Shown one piece after another: positions 7,823 through 16,867 of a stretch of DNA of 23,199 nucleotides. The stretch's first letter is position 1. Each line of letters begins with the position of its first letter. Source of the DNA: Bacillus sp. JCM 19058 (GTDB lineage: Bacteria; Bacillota; Bacilli; Bacillales_H; Bacillaceae_D). The position numbers were made by a program, and so were the translations under genes. The notes below the pieces were generated by a model. It was not told the DNA's origin, made no database searches, and was given only the letters and a program-made list of their open reading frames with translations. The stretch is from the NCBI GenBank assembly GCA_001310555.1, contig BAXO01000082.1, forward strand, positions 1 through 23,199, read 5' to 3'.

Positions 7823-8923
7823 ATGGCCGAAGAGCGTCAAACCATTCACGTCGGAAAGTTAGACAAACATATGAAAGCCGAATCAACGGTCGGAGGTGAA
7901 CTGCAATGGTTTAGCCCAATGCAAACAACTTTTCAGATTAGTGGTTTTGCTTGGTTTCAAGAGGAACAAACATACCGGCGCTTGCCAAAACAACCAAAAT
8001 ACGAAATAACGGAGGCTGTAGATATTTTGGCTAACTGTACAGCTGGGGGACAAATTCGTTTTCGAACTAATGCAACGACATTGAGAGTAAAAGTAAAGCT
8101 ACAAGGAAAAGCAAATATGTACCATATGCCAGCTACTGGGGAATGTGGTTTTGATTGCTATATTGGTGATCCTGGGAACCAACGTTTTTGCGGTGTGACA
8201 AGTTATAACCATAGTCAGGAGCAGTATGAAGCGAATCTTTTTGAAAGACAAGAGGATGATTCTATTCTTGTGACACTGCATTTCCCTCTTTATCAAGGTG
8301 TGGAGAAAGTACAAATTGGACTTAATGCGAATGCAGTCATACAACGACCTCCAGATTATGATTGCCATAAAAAGCTCATTTTTTTATGGGACATCCATTC
8401 TCCAAGGCGGATGTGCTTCTCGCCCAGGAATGCTTATACGAATATTTTAAGTCGCCGCTTTAATCAGGAGTTTATTAATCTAGGTTTTTCTGGAAATGGT
8501 AAAGGAGAAGCTGAAATGGCAAGGCTAATCCGGGAAATCGAAGAGCCTGCCTGCCTTGTATTAGATTACGAGCCTAACTGTGTAAGCACCGCATTATACA
8601 AAGAAACATTGCCTAGGTTTATCCAAATATACCGAGAAACTCACCCGACAGTCCCTATTTTAGTCATTTCAAAATACCCGTACGCACATGAAAGGGTGAA
8701 CTCCACTCTACAACAGGACCGGAGCGAGCGCTTAACCTTTCAAAAACAGCTTATCCAGCAGCTGCAAACAGATGGAGACAGCCATCTTTATTTTTATGAT
8801 GGAACTGACTTACTCGGTGAAAATTGGCATGAAAAAACGGTTGATGGCTCCCATGCCACTGATTTAGGCTTTATGTCAATGGCAGAAGCATTGACTCCTG
8901 TCATTCGAGGCATTTTAAAATAA
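7823..8923 (+). CDS. SGNH/GDSL-family hydrolase, active-site serine segment misread by two compensating frame changes
   Basis: This is a predicted esterase or carbohydrate deacetylase. An N-terminal beta-sandwich (to about residue 180) precedes an SGNH domain. As written, the reading frame is open for 366 residues, but residues 186-203 read IFLWDIHSPRRMCFSPR, where the family has its serine block. Reading the T7 run at 8379-8385 as six gives IFYGTSILQGGCASRPG, a clear GDSL serine motif. One added base near 8432 returns to the frame YTNILSRRFNQEFINLGFSG. The Gly/Asn block (LGFSGNGKGE) and the catalytic pair D341/H344 (DGSHATDLG) are in the normal frame. The start has GAGGGAGA seven bases upstream. 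The gene is alone on the plus strand. Relatives are often polysaccharide deacetylases, which would fit the carbohydrate context. Confidence 0.85.
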   Translation: MAEERQTIHVGKLDKHMKAESTVGGELQWFSPMQTTFQISGFAWFQEEQTYRRLPKQPKYEITEAVDILANCTAGGQIRFRTNATTLRVKVKLQGKANMYHMPATGECGFDCYIGDPGNQRFCGVTSYNHSQEQYEANLFERQEDDSILVTLHFPLYQGVEKVQIGLNANAVIQRPPDYDCHKKLIFLWDIHSPRRMCFSPRNAYTNILSRRFNQEFINLGFSGNGKGEAEMARLIREIEEPACLVLDYEPNCVSTALYKETLPRFIQIYRETHPTVPILVISKYPYAHERVNSTLQQDRSERLTFQKQLIQQLQTDGDSHLYFYDGTDLLGENWHEKTVDGSHATDLGFMSMAEALTPVIRGILK

Positions 8924-9033
8924 ATAGGTGTTGTACGAATATGGAAAATTGAGAAAGAAATAAGTAAATAGAACATTAGAAGCTCCCCTTCACATCCCGC
9001 CTATGCTCCACTTAGAGGATGAGCTCTAAAAAC

Positions 9034-9056
9034 GGTGACTAAATATTAATGTCACC
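9034..9056 (-). terminator. Terminator-like hairpin downstream of the MFS gene
   Basis: GGTGAC and GTCACC form a 6-bp stem around an A/T-rich loop, followed on the minus strand by GTTTTTA. It lies between the convergent hydrolase and MFS genes and best serves the minus strand. Confidence 0.5.
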
Positions 9057-9122
9057 TTGAGCTAGCCGCCCCTAATTCGAGCAACAACGTTATGTACCAT
9101 GACTCTATCTCAATGCAGAGTA

Positions 9123-9148
9123 AGGCTAGCTGCTCACCCAGCTAGCCT
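9123..9148. terminator. 10-bp perfect hairpin between convergent genes
   Basis: AGGCTAGCTG and CAGCTAGCCT pair around a 6-nt loop (CTCACC). It lies just past the end of the MFS gene. Neither strand has a clear U-tract, so it may be a stabilising 3' structure or a weak bidirectional terminator. Confidence 0.45.
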
Positions 9149-9189
9149 AAAAGTTGATTAAGTTAGCTAATCATACTAACTGCTGATTC

Positions 9190-10404
9190 CTAGCCTTTTG
9201 TTTTTTTGTTAGCGATTAGCCAGACGATACCAAGCGCGAAAAGCAAGCAGCAGACGATATAATAAATACTCGACAAACTATAAAACTCCAGCAGTAAGAA
9301 TGCTGTTATAGGACCAAAGGCAGCTCCGACATCAACAGCGATCGTATGCGCTGTAATTACCTTTACTCGATCAGATTGAGCCGCTGCCGTGAGCGCTAAT
9401 GTATCAGTAGTTGTGACAAAAACAGTTGATAGCAACTGAAAGACGAAAAGAAAAATGATGAGATACACAATCGACGGTTGTATAGCAAAGAGTAGGAAAA
9501 GACTGCTGCAAAAAAAACAGCGGGATGAGAAGCACCCTTGACATCATCGCTTGATTGCGAAGCAATTTTCCGATAACAGGTGCGAGAAACGGGTCCCAGC
9601 CCCAGCGAACCGCTTGAATAACCCCTGCGATTGTTGCAGCTCCGATCGCAAACTGTCCGATTGACCAATCGCTCAAGTAGCTTCGTTCGATTAACGGACT
9701 AAGCGTTGAAGCAAACACACCAAAGACAACAAACCCTAGCATTAAGCCTGTCACTAGAACAAGCTGAATGTAAGGAGATAACCAATGCTGTAAAACCGAC
9801 TTGCTCCCCGCATCCTCACTCTTTGTTGCTCCCTTCACCTTCGGTACGACCATCGGAATAAACAGCATAGAAAGCAGTCCAATTAGTCCGAAAAGCAAAG
9901 TCACAACAAGAACCGAAAATTGATCGGCAAAAATGCCTCCCCCGAGCATGCCCAGTAAGCCTCCGATTCCCCATAGCCCGTTGTAAAGACCGACTAAATG
10001 GCCTCGATTTTGCGAAGACGAAACCTCACCAACCGTTAAATATCCTCCCAACCTTAGAAAGGACCAGGCAACTCCCCATAATATACGCATAATGACAAGT
10101 AGCCAAAACTCCCCTGCAATTCCATAGGATATCGTTGTCAAAACGGCTAGTATACTCGCAATCATCACTCCAGCCTTATCGAATAACGCTGATAAAACAG
10201 GCCGACTAACGGATTCACAGGCAAACGAATAAAGCGATTGATTGAAAGCAGAAGCCCAATTTGCCAAATGGCTGTTAAGCCGAACTCCTGCCAATAAAGG
10301 GGCAAAGCGATAAAAAGCATTGAGTCTCCGAGAACGGCTGCGGCTGTAATCAAAGCGATACCTACGACACGCTTTTTGGCTGTCACCTGCTTACTCCCTT
10401 CCAT
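9190..10404 (-). CDS. Major facilitator superfamily transporter, two frame breaks
   Basis: This is a twelve-helix inner-membrane secondary transporter of about 404 residues, probably an efflux or sugar/drug permease. The N-terminal helices (GIALITAAAVLGDSMLFIAL) and the basic loop after helix 2 are typical of MFS proteins. The frame needs one added base near 10185 (FYQR to LFDKAGVMIAS) and one fewer base in the A8 run at 9510-9517 (LFF to AIQPSIVYLIIFLF). A T7 run at 9201-9207 falls in the last codons; if it is also one base long, the tail reads NKKQKARNQQLV with a stop at 9171. The ATG at 10404 overlaps the end of the upstream pyrophosphatase gene by 14 bp and has AAGGA eight bases ahead. 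A GTG at 10386, preceded by AAGGGAG, is an alternative. The two genes form an operon divergent from an SgrR-like regulator. Confidence 0.85.
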
Positions 10405-10999
10405 TCAGCCATTCCTTAATCACATGCTTCGCCTGAAACATCGCCTGGCTGCGATGATCAAGGGGCTGAATTTGCTGGTACTCTGCAAGTGAGAGACCGT
10501 TACTGAGAATGAAAATACTTCCATAGCCTGCTCTCGTCTCTACATTTTCCTGATCGGTGATCCAGCCATTCAGTACCCCTTCACAAATCGTCTCCTCCCC
10601 ATCAGGAAAAGAAATTGCAATCGCACTGTTAAAAGAAGCCTGTCGCCGACTCATTGGCAAGCCAGAGAGCTTTTGCAGCAATAACCTTGCTCGCAGTTGA
10701 TCGTCTCCGGCTGCAAAACGTGCTGTTTTCACCCCGGGAAACCCGTTTAACCCATGTATGGTCAGTCCAGAATCTTCCCCAAGAAGGATCGATTGCGGAT
10801 AGCTTTCTTTTAATGCGGTTACTTTTAATTTTGCATTACCGGCAAACGTGTTCTCTGTTTCTTCAATATCTGCAAATTCTTGCGGTAATCGTTGAACATC
10901 AATTGGCAGCTCCTTTAATGCTTGAGCGATCCAATCCATTTTCTGTTTATTCCATGTAGCAATGGTTAGCTCGATTGTACTCTCCTCCTCTCCCTCCAT
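10391..10999 (-). CDS. HAM1/RdgB-type non-canonical purine NTP pyrophosphatase, divergent
   Basis: The family hydrolyses dITP, XTP and related nucleotides to monophosphates and keeps damaged bases out of nucleic acids. Visible motifs: the start block TIELTIATWNKQK, NTFAGNAKLKVTAL, the metal-binding GEDSGLTIHGLNGFPGVKTA and the C-terminal HRSQA. Two usual signatures differ: GYDPIF reads GYGSIF, and SHR reads DHR, so this may be a specialised paralogue. The frame is open upstream to 11125, but the extension is low in similarity. The ATG at 10999 lacks a ribosome binding site, while GGAGGGAGAGGAGG occurs just inside the frame, so the true start may be a non-ATG codon close to the conserved TIELTIATWN. 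It overlaps the MFS gene start by 14 bp, pointing to translational coupling. Confidence 0.8.
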   Translation of the reverse strand: MEGEEESTIELTIATWNKQKMDWIAQALKELPIDVQRLPQEFADIEETENTFAGNAKLKVTALKESYPQSILLGEDSGLTIHGLNGFPGVKTARFAAGDDQLRARLLLQKLSGLPMSRRQASFNSAIAISFPDGEETICEGVLNGWITDQENVETRAGYGSIFILSNGLSLAEYQQIQPLDHRSQAMFQAKHVIKEWLNGRE

Positions 11000-11301
11000 T
11001 TTAGCTTTTATAAAGAGGAAAAAAAAGTGTAGACTTATAGAATATACTTTTCCCCTTTTCTGAGAAGTCTTGGTACGAAAGGGAAACCTTATTATTTCAA
11101 GATGCATCACCTTGAGTTGAACCAACTACCTTACTCGGAGATTCTTTCCGTTTTTCAGAATGCACGTATTCGGATTGGGCCAGTTACCTTACTCGGGGAC
11201 TCTTTTCGTTTTTCATGATGCAATTATTCAGGTTCATCCAGCTTGCCGAGACACGCTTTCCGCATCAAGCTATTTTTTATATAAAGGAAGAAGGCTAATC
11301 G
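11000..11301. promoter_or_regulatory. Divergent promoter region between the pyrophosphatase/MFS unit and the SgrR-like gene
   Basis: No gene is supported. The region is dominated by a 58-bp tandem repeat (11069-11242) and must contain the promoters for both directions. No clear -35/-10 pair could be assigned by eye. Confidence 0.5.
11069..11242. repeat. Three in-phase copies of a 58-bp tandem repeat, the outermost degenerate
   Basis: Copies at 11127-11184 and 11185-11242 both begin TACCTTACTCGG and share 45 of 58 positions by hand count. A third, weaker copy at 11069-11126 keeps the TTTCA.GATGCA part in the same phase. The block fills the divergent promoter region upstream of an SgrR-like regulator, so a repeated binding site is a reasonable reading. 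Confidence 0.7.
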
Positions 11302-13091
11302 ATGAAATTGCTCGAGCATTACTCTGCATTAGTTAAGAACCTGCCATACAGAGTTCCTCTAAATATTACCGTTGCCGCTATTGCAAAGCTTCTTAGCTGC
11401 ACGGAGCGGAACGCAAAAATAATCATTCGCAAGCTTCATCAGGCTGGCTGGATTGAATGGAAGGCGGGCAGGGGCAGAGGAAATCGCTCTGAGATCTCTC
11501 TTCTTGCCGACCGGGATGATCTCGTTATTCAGCAGGCAAAAGCTATAGCTGCAGGAGATTCAACCATTGACAAGGCGATTCAATTCACTCGAAAATACGA
11601 CCTTGATGAACAGCTTCATAAAGAGCTGATTCGTTGGTTCTTCTTTTCCTCTGACGCATCAGCACCGTTAGTTGATCCGAACGGAAAGGATACCATTCGC
11701 TTCCCTTCCTATCGTTCCTTGCCCGTTCTCGATCCACTTCGCATTTATCGTCGCACAGAAAATCATATTATGCGCCATATTTTTGATACGCTCGTTACTT
11801 ACGATGAGCAGCTTGAGAAGCATGTTCCTCAACTGGCTCACTCCTGGTCACACAATGACACCTTTACTCAGTGGGTTTTTCATTTGAGAAAAGGAGTTCA
11901 ATTCCACAACGGCAAGGAGATGACAGCAGCGGACGTCTGTTATAGCCTTTTGCGGCACCGAGCACAGACATCTCCCTTTCACTCACTGTTTACTATGCTT
12001 GAAGCCGCAACTCCTGCCGATGAAAGGGTTGTAATGATTGATTGCTCTGCTCCTTGTCCGAGCTTTCTCGCAATTGCCGCCTCTTTAGGTGGAAGCATCG
12101 TTCCTGAAGAAAGCAGGATGGCTGAATCGTTCTCCAAGCTTCCGATTGGAACGGGCCCTTTTCGAATAAAGCTTAATAACAGTAATAAACTTACGCTAGA
12201 AGCGTTTCCAAATTACTATGGGTATCGTCCTTTATTAGATGAGGTGAGCCTTTATTTCTTGCCCCAGCTCTACGATAGCCAGAATATTGAGCCTTCTCTT
12301 GGAGAGGAGCAAGCAAATTTTTATCCTTATCCTTACTTGATTCATAACCTCCAACAATATAAGCAGGAGCGTCTGATCGATCGAGGAGCGAAAATTCTTG
12401 CTTTAAACCTAAACAACGGTATTCTTGCCGTGGATCAGTGGCTCAGAAAAGCGATTGCTACTCTGTTGCCGGCAAAGAAATTAATTAAAGAATTAAAGGG
12501 AAATCGCTTTGCTCCAGCCTCACGACTGCTCCTGGAGCATGAGGTCGAAAGAGAGCAAACGAGTACTCCTGCTGTGTCCGAATGGTTAAGAAAAAGCTCC
12601 TACCGAGGAGAAACGTTAAAGCTATTCAGTTATCACGGGGCCGGTAACGAAAATGATGCCCGTTGGATCAGAAAACAGCTAGGCCAAGCGGGAATTTCGG
12701 TCAGCTTCATTTTTTTTCGACTACGATAAGCTCCACAGCAGTTCACTTGGCAAGGAGGCAGACTTCCTTTTAGGAGAGCAGCTGTCAGATGAGGATCCGC
12801 TGCTCACTTACTTAACCTCTTTTTTTAGGGGATCAAAGCTTGATTTCCCTACATTTAAACGTGCAAACGAAACAAATGATCCAATCATTTCTTCGTCAGA
12901 TGGACAGAAATAAACGGCTGTATGCTTTTCAGCAAGTGGAAAATGAATTAATATCGAGCGACAGCATTATATTTTTATATCGACTCCAGCAATTTGCGAT
13001 CTATAAAGAGGGATTGGAAAATATATCTCTTAATGCATTAGGGTGGGTCGATTACACTAAAGTCTGGTATAACCGAACGAAAAAACGCTAA
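11302..13091 (+). CDS. SgrR-like transcriptional regulator with solute-binding (SBP_bac_5) domain, two frame breaks
   Basis: This regulator joins an N-terminal winged helix (residues 1 to about 110; ITVAAIAKLLSCTERNAKII is the recognition region, then GWIEWKAGRGRGNRSE) to a periplasmic-oligopeptide-binding-like domain that senses a ligand in the cytoplasm. The binding domain is marked by HIFDTLVTYDEQ, WVFHLRKGVQFHNGKEMTA and GTGPFRI. The frame needs one fewer T at 12710-12717 (restoring IFFDYDKLHSSSLGKEADF) and at 12820-12826 (restoring TSFLGDQSLISLHLNV). The corrected length is 595 residues, normal for the family, and it ends with the characteristic LGWVDYTKVWY. The start has a GGAAGAAGG ribosome binding site. 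In Escherichia coli, SgrR controls the sugar efflux gene setA. Here the divergent MFS gene occupies an analogous position and is the likely target. Confidence 0.87.
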
Positions 13092-13444
13092 GCCTTCACT
13101 GCGGTGAATAAGAGGAGCGTTTCCTTTTACGAGCAAGCTCCCTTCCGTTTTTTTCTCTATCGGAACGGCTCGCTCACACTGGATTCACTCTTCGAATCGG
13201 TACAAGTGGCGTTACTCGTCGGTTCGTAGCAGACACGGTACATTTCAGGTTTATTTTTCTGCAACATTCAGTTTTTTTTGTGCCGTCAACAATTGTTTCA
13301 AGCATATATAAGAGTCTATATAAAAAGTGTGTCAAAACAGGCTTAGCCAATTCTGACACACTTTTTTTACTGCTTGATTAATTTTCTGAAATTGATCTAC
13401 AAGTATGGTAAAATAAGGGCACTAAAAAAAGGAGGCGTTTTTAT
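13092..13444. other. 353-bp gap between the SgrR-like gene and the Tet-like GTPase
   Basis: It contains a strong terminator (13322-13366) and a probable extended -10 box TGGTAAAAT (13406-13414), then the AAAGGAGG ribosome binding site of the leader frame. The rest (13092-13320) shows no gene. Confidence 0.5.
13322..13366 (+). terminator. Strong intrinsic terminator
   Basis: AAAAAGTGTGTCA (13322-13334) pairs perfectly with TGACACACTTTTT (13354-13366), and the T-run continues. The stem is 13 bp. It lies 230 bp past the SgrR-like gene and just before the promoter of the next gene, so it insulates the two. The stem can work in both directions. Confidence 0.8.
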
Positions 13445-13552
13445 ATGCGGCAATTAAATATCAATAACGAAAAGAAAGGACAAAAAACGATGACGATAAA
13501 GAGGGTAATTTTATATGAAAGTACTCAACATTGGAGTGTTGGCCCATGTTGA
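13445..13552 (+). CDS. Possible 35-codon leader peptide overlapping the start of the Tet-like GTPase gene
   Basis: An ATG at 13445 has a near-perfect AAAGGAGG nine bases upstream, better than the site of the main gene (AAGAGGG before 13515). It opens a 35-residue frame ([20 protein letters not shown], then 15 more) whose stop at 13550-13552 lies inside the GTPase gene. Tet(M) genes are known to be controlled by leader-peptide translation and attenuation. The position supports a similar role, but the peptide is not recognised and no attenuator hairpin was identified between the two starts. Confidence 0.4.
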   Translation: MRQLNINNEKKGQKTMTIKRVILYESTQHWSVGPC

Positions 13553-15464
13553 TGCTGGTAAAACAACATTAACAGAGCACATTCTCTTTAAGTCCGGCAT
13601 TATTGAAGAAGCCGCTCTGTCGATCAAGGTACGACAAAAACAGATTCATTGGAAATTGAGCAAAGACGAGGCATTACAGTAAAATCGGCTGCGGTCTCTT
13701 TCACAATTAACGATTTGAAAGTCAATTTGATTGATACGCCAGGCCATGCTGATTTTATTTCTGAGGTCGAGCATTCCTTAAGCATTTTGGATGGCGCGAT
13801 TCTTGTCATTTCTGCCGTCGAAGGTGTACAAGCGCAAACTAGAGTATTGATGCAAACGTTAAAAGAACAATGTATCCCTACCGTTTTATTTATGAATAAA
13901 ATTGACCGTCTCGGTGCGAACTACAAAAAAAACACGTGCGATGATTCAAAGGCTGTTGGATGAGCATATTTGTGACATGAACGAAGTCATAAACGAAGGC
14001 CGTGCATCCGTTCGCATTACTCAGGCTAATCCTACCGAAATAGGATGGGTTGAGACGCTGGCCTTAAAAAAATGACGCTCTCTTTCATGACTATGCTAAT
14101 GATATAGCGATACGAAGAGAACGGCTTGAGGACGAATTACATCAGCAAACAAAAATAGGTAACGTGTTCCCGCTTTTTGCCGGCTCGGCTGCCAAAGGGA
14201 TTGGAGTTAGCCAGCTGCTTGAGCGCTTAGGTCATTCTTTCCTGTAAATATTCAATCGAATCTAATGGCAAAGCCGCTTTCCGGAATCGTATTCAAAGTT
14301 ATGAAAACAACGACTGGGGAACGAAAGACGTTTATTCGTCTGTTTGAAGGAACGATTCGAGTCCGAGATGAGATAGCGGTTATATCGCAGGACGGACGAA
14401 CTGCTTCTACCAAAGTGAAGCAGCTGCAATCCTTGCAGGATGGAAATCAGATTTCTGTAAACGATATTGCCTGCGGGGATATTGCCATTATAACCGGAGG
14501 AGATTTAAAGGTAGGTGACATTATCGGTGCTGCATCCGACAAATTGAGAGTTCTTCAATTTCATAAGCCACCGATTCTAGTAAAGGTTTCGGCTAAGCAT
14601 CAAAAGGAGGAACAAATACTCCATAACGCTTTACTTAACCTTACAATGGAAGATCCTTTCCTGAAATTTGTTCAGGACGCGAACACAAAGGAAAATACAA
14701 TTCACCTATTCGGCAAAATACAGCAAGAAGTTCTTGCCGAGTCCATTAAACATCAATATGGAATCGAAGCGACGTTTTCAGCACCAAAAATAATTTGTAT
14801 TGAAAAACCGAGTTCCATCGGAACAGCTGTTGAATATATGGGTGCATCAAATAACCCCTTCTTCGCAACAGTCGGATTTCGAATCGAACCAGGTCTTGAT
14901 GGCTCAGGATTGCAATATCGGTTAGAAGTCGAGCTGGGCTCCCTTCTTTTATCCTTTCAGAAAGCCATTAAGGAAACGGTAAAGAAGGTCTTGCAGGAAG
15001 GGTTGTACGGGTGGACCGTAACTGACATTACAGTGACTTTGACACATACAGGATACGATAGTGTCCAATCAACTGCGAACGATTTTCGCAGCTTAGTCCC
15101 ACTCGTATTAATGAATGCCTTGCAGAAGGCGGAAACGAATGTTTATGAACCGGTAAACAAATTTCAGTTGATCCTTCCCGAATTCGGTTTAAGCAAGGTC
15201 TTATCCCAGTTGTCTGCTCTAGAAGGAACTTTTCACGAGCCACAATATCAAAATAAAAACGTTCACCTAAATGGGACGATCCCAGTACGCACTTCCGACA
15301 CGCTAAAGTCCGAGCTCTATTCGCTAACGAGCGGAGAAGGAATGATTTCGTTTAAGCCTAACGACTACGTAAAAGTAAAAGCTGATTTCCCTAAGAACAG
15401 TCGAACACAATTAAATCCATTGAATCGCGGAGAATACCTACTCCACTTAAATAAAATCAAGTAA
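13515..15464 (+). CDS. Tet(M)/OtrA-like ribosomal-protection translational GTPase, four frame breaks
   Basis: This EF-G paralogue belongs to the family that removes tetracycline from the ribosome. Visible GTPase motifs: P-loop AHVDAGKTT, switch [20 protein letters not shown] and AGSAA. Later come domain II ([20 protein letters not shown]) and EF-G-like domains III-V, ending [12 protein letters not shown]. The frame needs four edits: one base added near 13613 (restoring [17 protein letters not shown]), one fewer A at 13925-13932, one fewer A at 14066-14072, and one base added near 14227 (restoring [15 protein letters not shown]). The net result is 649 residues, close to Tet(M) length. The long sections between edits are well conserved, so the gene is probably intact in the organism. 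Whether it gives tetracycline resistance or is a housekeeping relative cannot be told from the sequence. No transposon surrounds it. Confidence 0.85.
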
Positions 15465-15599
15465 TGTCACACACGCGAAATCCAACGCTTTGGGCTTTCA
15501 GCCTCGCGACTATTTCGGTAAATCGAAATTTGGTCGACAGGCTGACCGATAAACCATTTGATTTTGCGATGAATGAAGAACAAATTTCGATCAGGAAGC

Positions 15600-15632
15600 A
15601 GGAGCGCGACAGCTATCGCGCTCCTCTTTTGG
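15600..15632 (+). terminator. Terminator of the Tet-like GTPase gene
   Basis: AGGAGCGCGA (15600-15609) and TCGCGCTCCT (15616-15625) form a perfect 10-bp stem with a 6-nt loop, followed by CTTTT. It lies 135 bp past the GTPase stop. Confidence 0.65.
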
Positions 15633-15649
15633 ATAGAGAGTTAATTCGA

Positions 15650-15719
15650 CAGGAGAGACTCTTTTTTTCGGCGGGAGAGCCGGGGGATCCGACGGGAGAG
15701 ACGCTTCTTTCGACGGATT
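15650..15719. repeat. Cluster of short imperfect GRCRGGAGAG repeats
   Basis: GACAGGAGAGACTC with a T-run, GCGGGAGAGCCGGGG and GACGGGAGAGACGCTTCTTT follow one another in about 70 bp. The composition is richer in G than the surroundings. It may be a copy of a dispersed intergenic element, but no second locus is in the window. Confidence 0.4.
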
Positions 15720-15927
15720 AGGATAAACCACTTCCATTGCCCAACTGCACCAAGCTGCCCGTCACATTCTATGTCCTGTACTTCCTCCCCATCACGTACG
15801 GGGCATGCATTATTGCCATTAACCACCTGCGATTGAGAATAGTCCAAAGCGGGAACTCGACTCATCTGCTTGAAAAAAAGCATCTAGTCCTGGCGTTAAG
15901 GAAGTTTATTATAAATGGCAGGTGTGA

Positions 15928-16716
15928 TTACGGCAACTCTATACCAAAATAGGTGCGTAGCGCATCTGCATGCTCCTTATCCGTCTGTGGAATAAATACT
16001 TGAACGCCTTCTTCTGTGAAAATGCGAAACTCTTTGCCTGCAATCGAATTACGGCCACTTGCTGTCCGGATAGCAGCCATGGCTTCCTTTACAAATATTG
16101 ATTCTGGCGCGTGTTCACACCAATATGTGGCCATAATAAAATCCTTCGGCAATTGCGGTTCTTCGGTGAAGGAGTATATGCGGCTCCATTGCTTATTTTT
16201 TTCTTTCACACAACATCCAACCATAATAAGGATCCTTTTCCAGCCTATAATATTCATCGCCCTGCTGCTGCACCAAATTCTCAACCATCTTTATCGGCCT
16301 GCGCGGGACAATTCCTCCCACGCCCACATCGCATAAGTAAAGCTCGCTCTCTACCTGTACCTGCAACACATGATGGCGCCTTTTCGGTGGAGGGTTCGGC
16401 TCATCTCTCCAAAACCTGGAAAACAAATCAGTCACGGTAAATCCGAGCTCCCGCAAGAGCCAGCTAAACAGGCATTCAGTTCAAAACAGTATCCGCCGCG
16501 ATGCTGGTCTACGATTTTCTTAAAGAGGTCGGGAATTTCCAATGATAGAGGGATCCCCTTTAAAATATCGAAATTCTCATAAGGCACTGCATGAAGATGG
16601 CGCTCCTGAAGTTGAGTTAATGTGGCTACGCTTACATCGGTCGGACCAGTATAGCCAATTCTTTTCAAATAAAGAGCAACATCCAGCTGCTTCTCCTCAG
16701 TATGACTTTCCTTCAT
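15928..16716 (-). CDS. Arylamine N-acetyltransferase, two frame breaks
   Basis: This cytosolic enzyme transfers acetyl from acetyl-CoA to arylamines, hydrazines or related compounds through a Cys-His-Asp triad. Cys77 is in RGGYCFELN, the His in KRRHHVLQVQV and the Asp in YLCDVGVGG. The N-terminal block HLHAVPYENFDI is typical of the family. The frame needs one base added near 16461 (restoring LLRELGFTVTDLFSRFWRD) and one fewer base in the T7 run at 16196-16202 (restoring RKNKQWSRIYSFTEEPQ). The corrected protein has 262 residues, normal for bacterial members. AAAGGAG lies eight bases before the start. It is divergent from the antiporter gene. The natural substrate is not known. Confidence 0.88.
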
Positions 16717-16867
16717 GTTCTCGACTCCTTTAATATATTAATAACAGAAAAGCTTACTACTATTATAAACCTTTCATCATAGTGAGTAGAATAATAAATT
16801 CGACAAAGTCGTTTTTCCTTTTTACAAGAAACGAATACAGCTAAGGATGGTTGTATTAAAAACGGTG

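Larger units (their letters stand above)
15465..15927. other. 463-bp gap between the GTPase and N-acetyltransferase genes
   Basis: It holds the GTPase terminator (15600-15632) and a short G/A-rich repeat cluster (15650-15719). Open frames on either strand around 15640-15950 have no ribosome binding site and no recognised similarity, so no gene is called. Confidence 0.5.

Noticed and set aside
11069..11242. CRISPR array
   Set aside because: The 58-bp units are contiguous without spacers, and no cas genes are present.
13174..13359. 61-codon minus-strand frame over the terminator before the Tet-like gene
   Set aside because: It reads through a strong terminator hairpin and has no ribosome binding site.
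13515..15464. Recently acquired mobile tetracycline-resistance element
   Set aside because: No transposase, integrase or inverted repeats flank the gene, and its base composition looks like that of its neighbours.
15641..15950. Two overlapping frames of 71-80 codons between the GTPase and N-acetyltransferase genes
   Set aside because: Neither has a ribosome binding site or recognised domain, and one ends in low-complexity residues encoded by the G/A-rich repeats.
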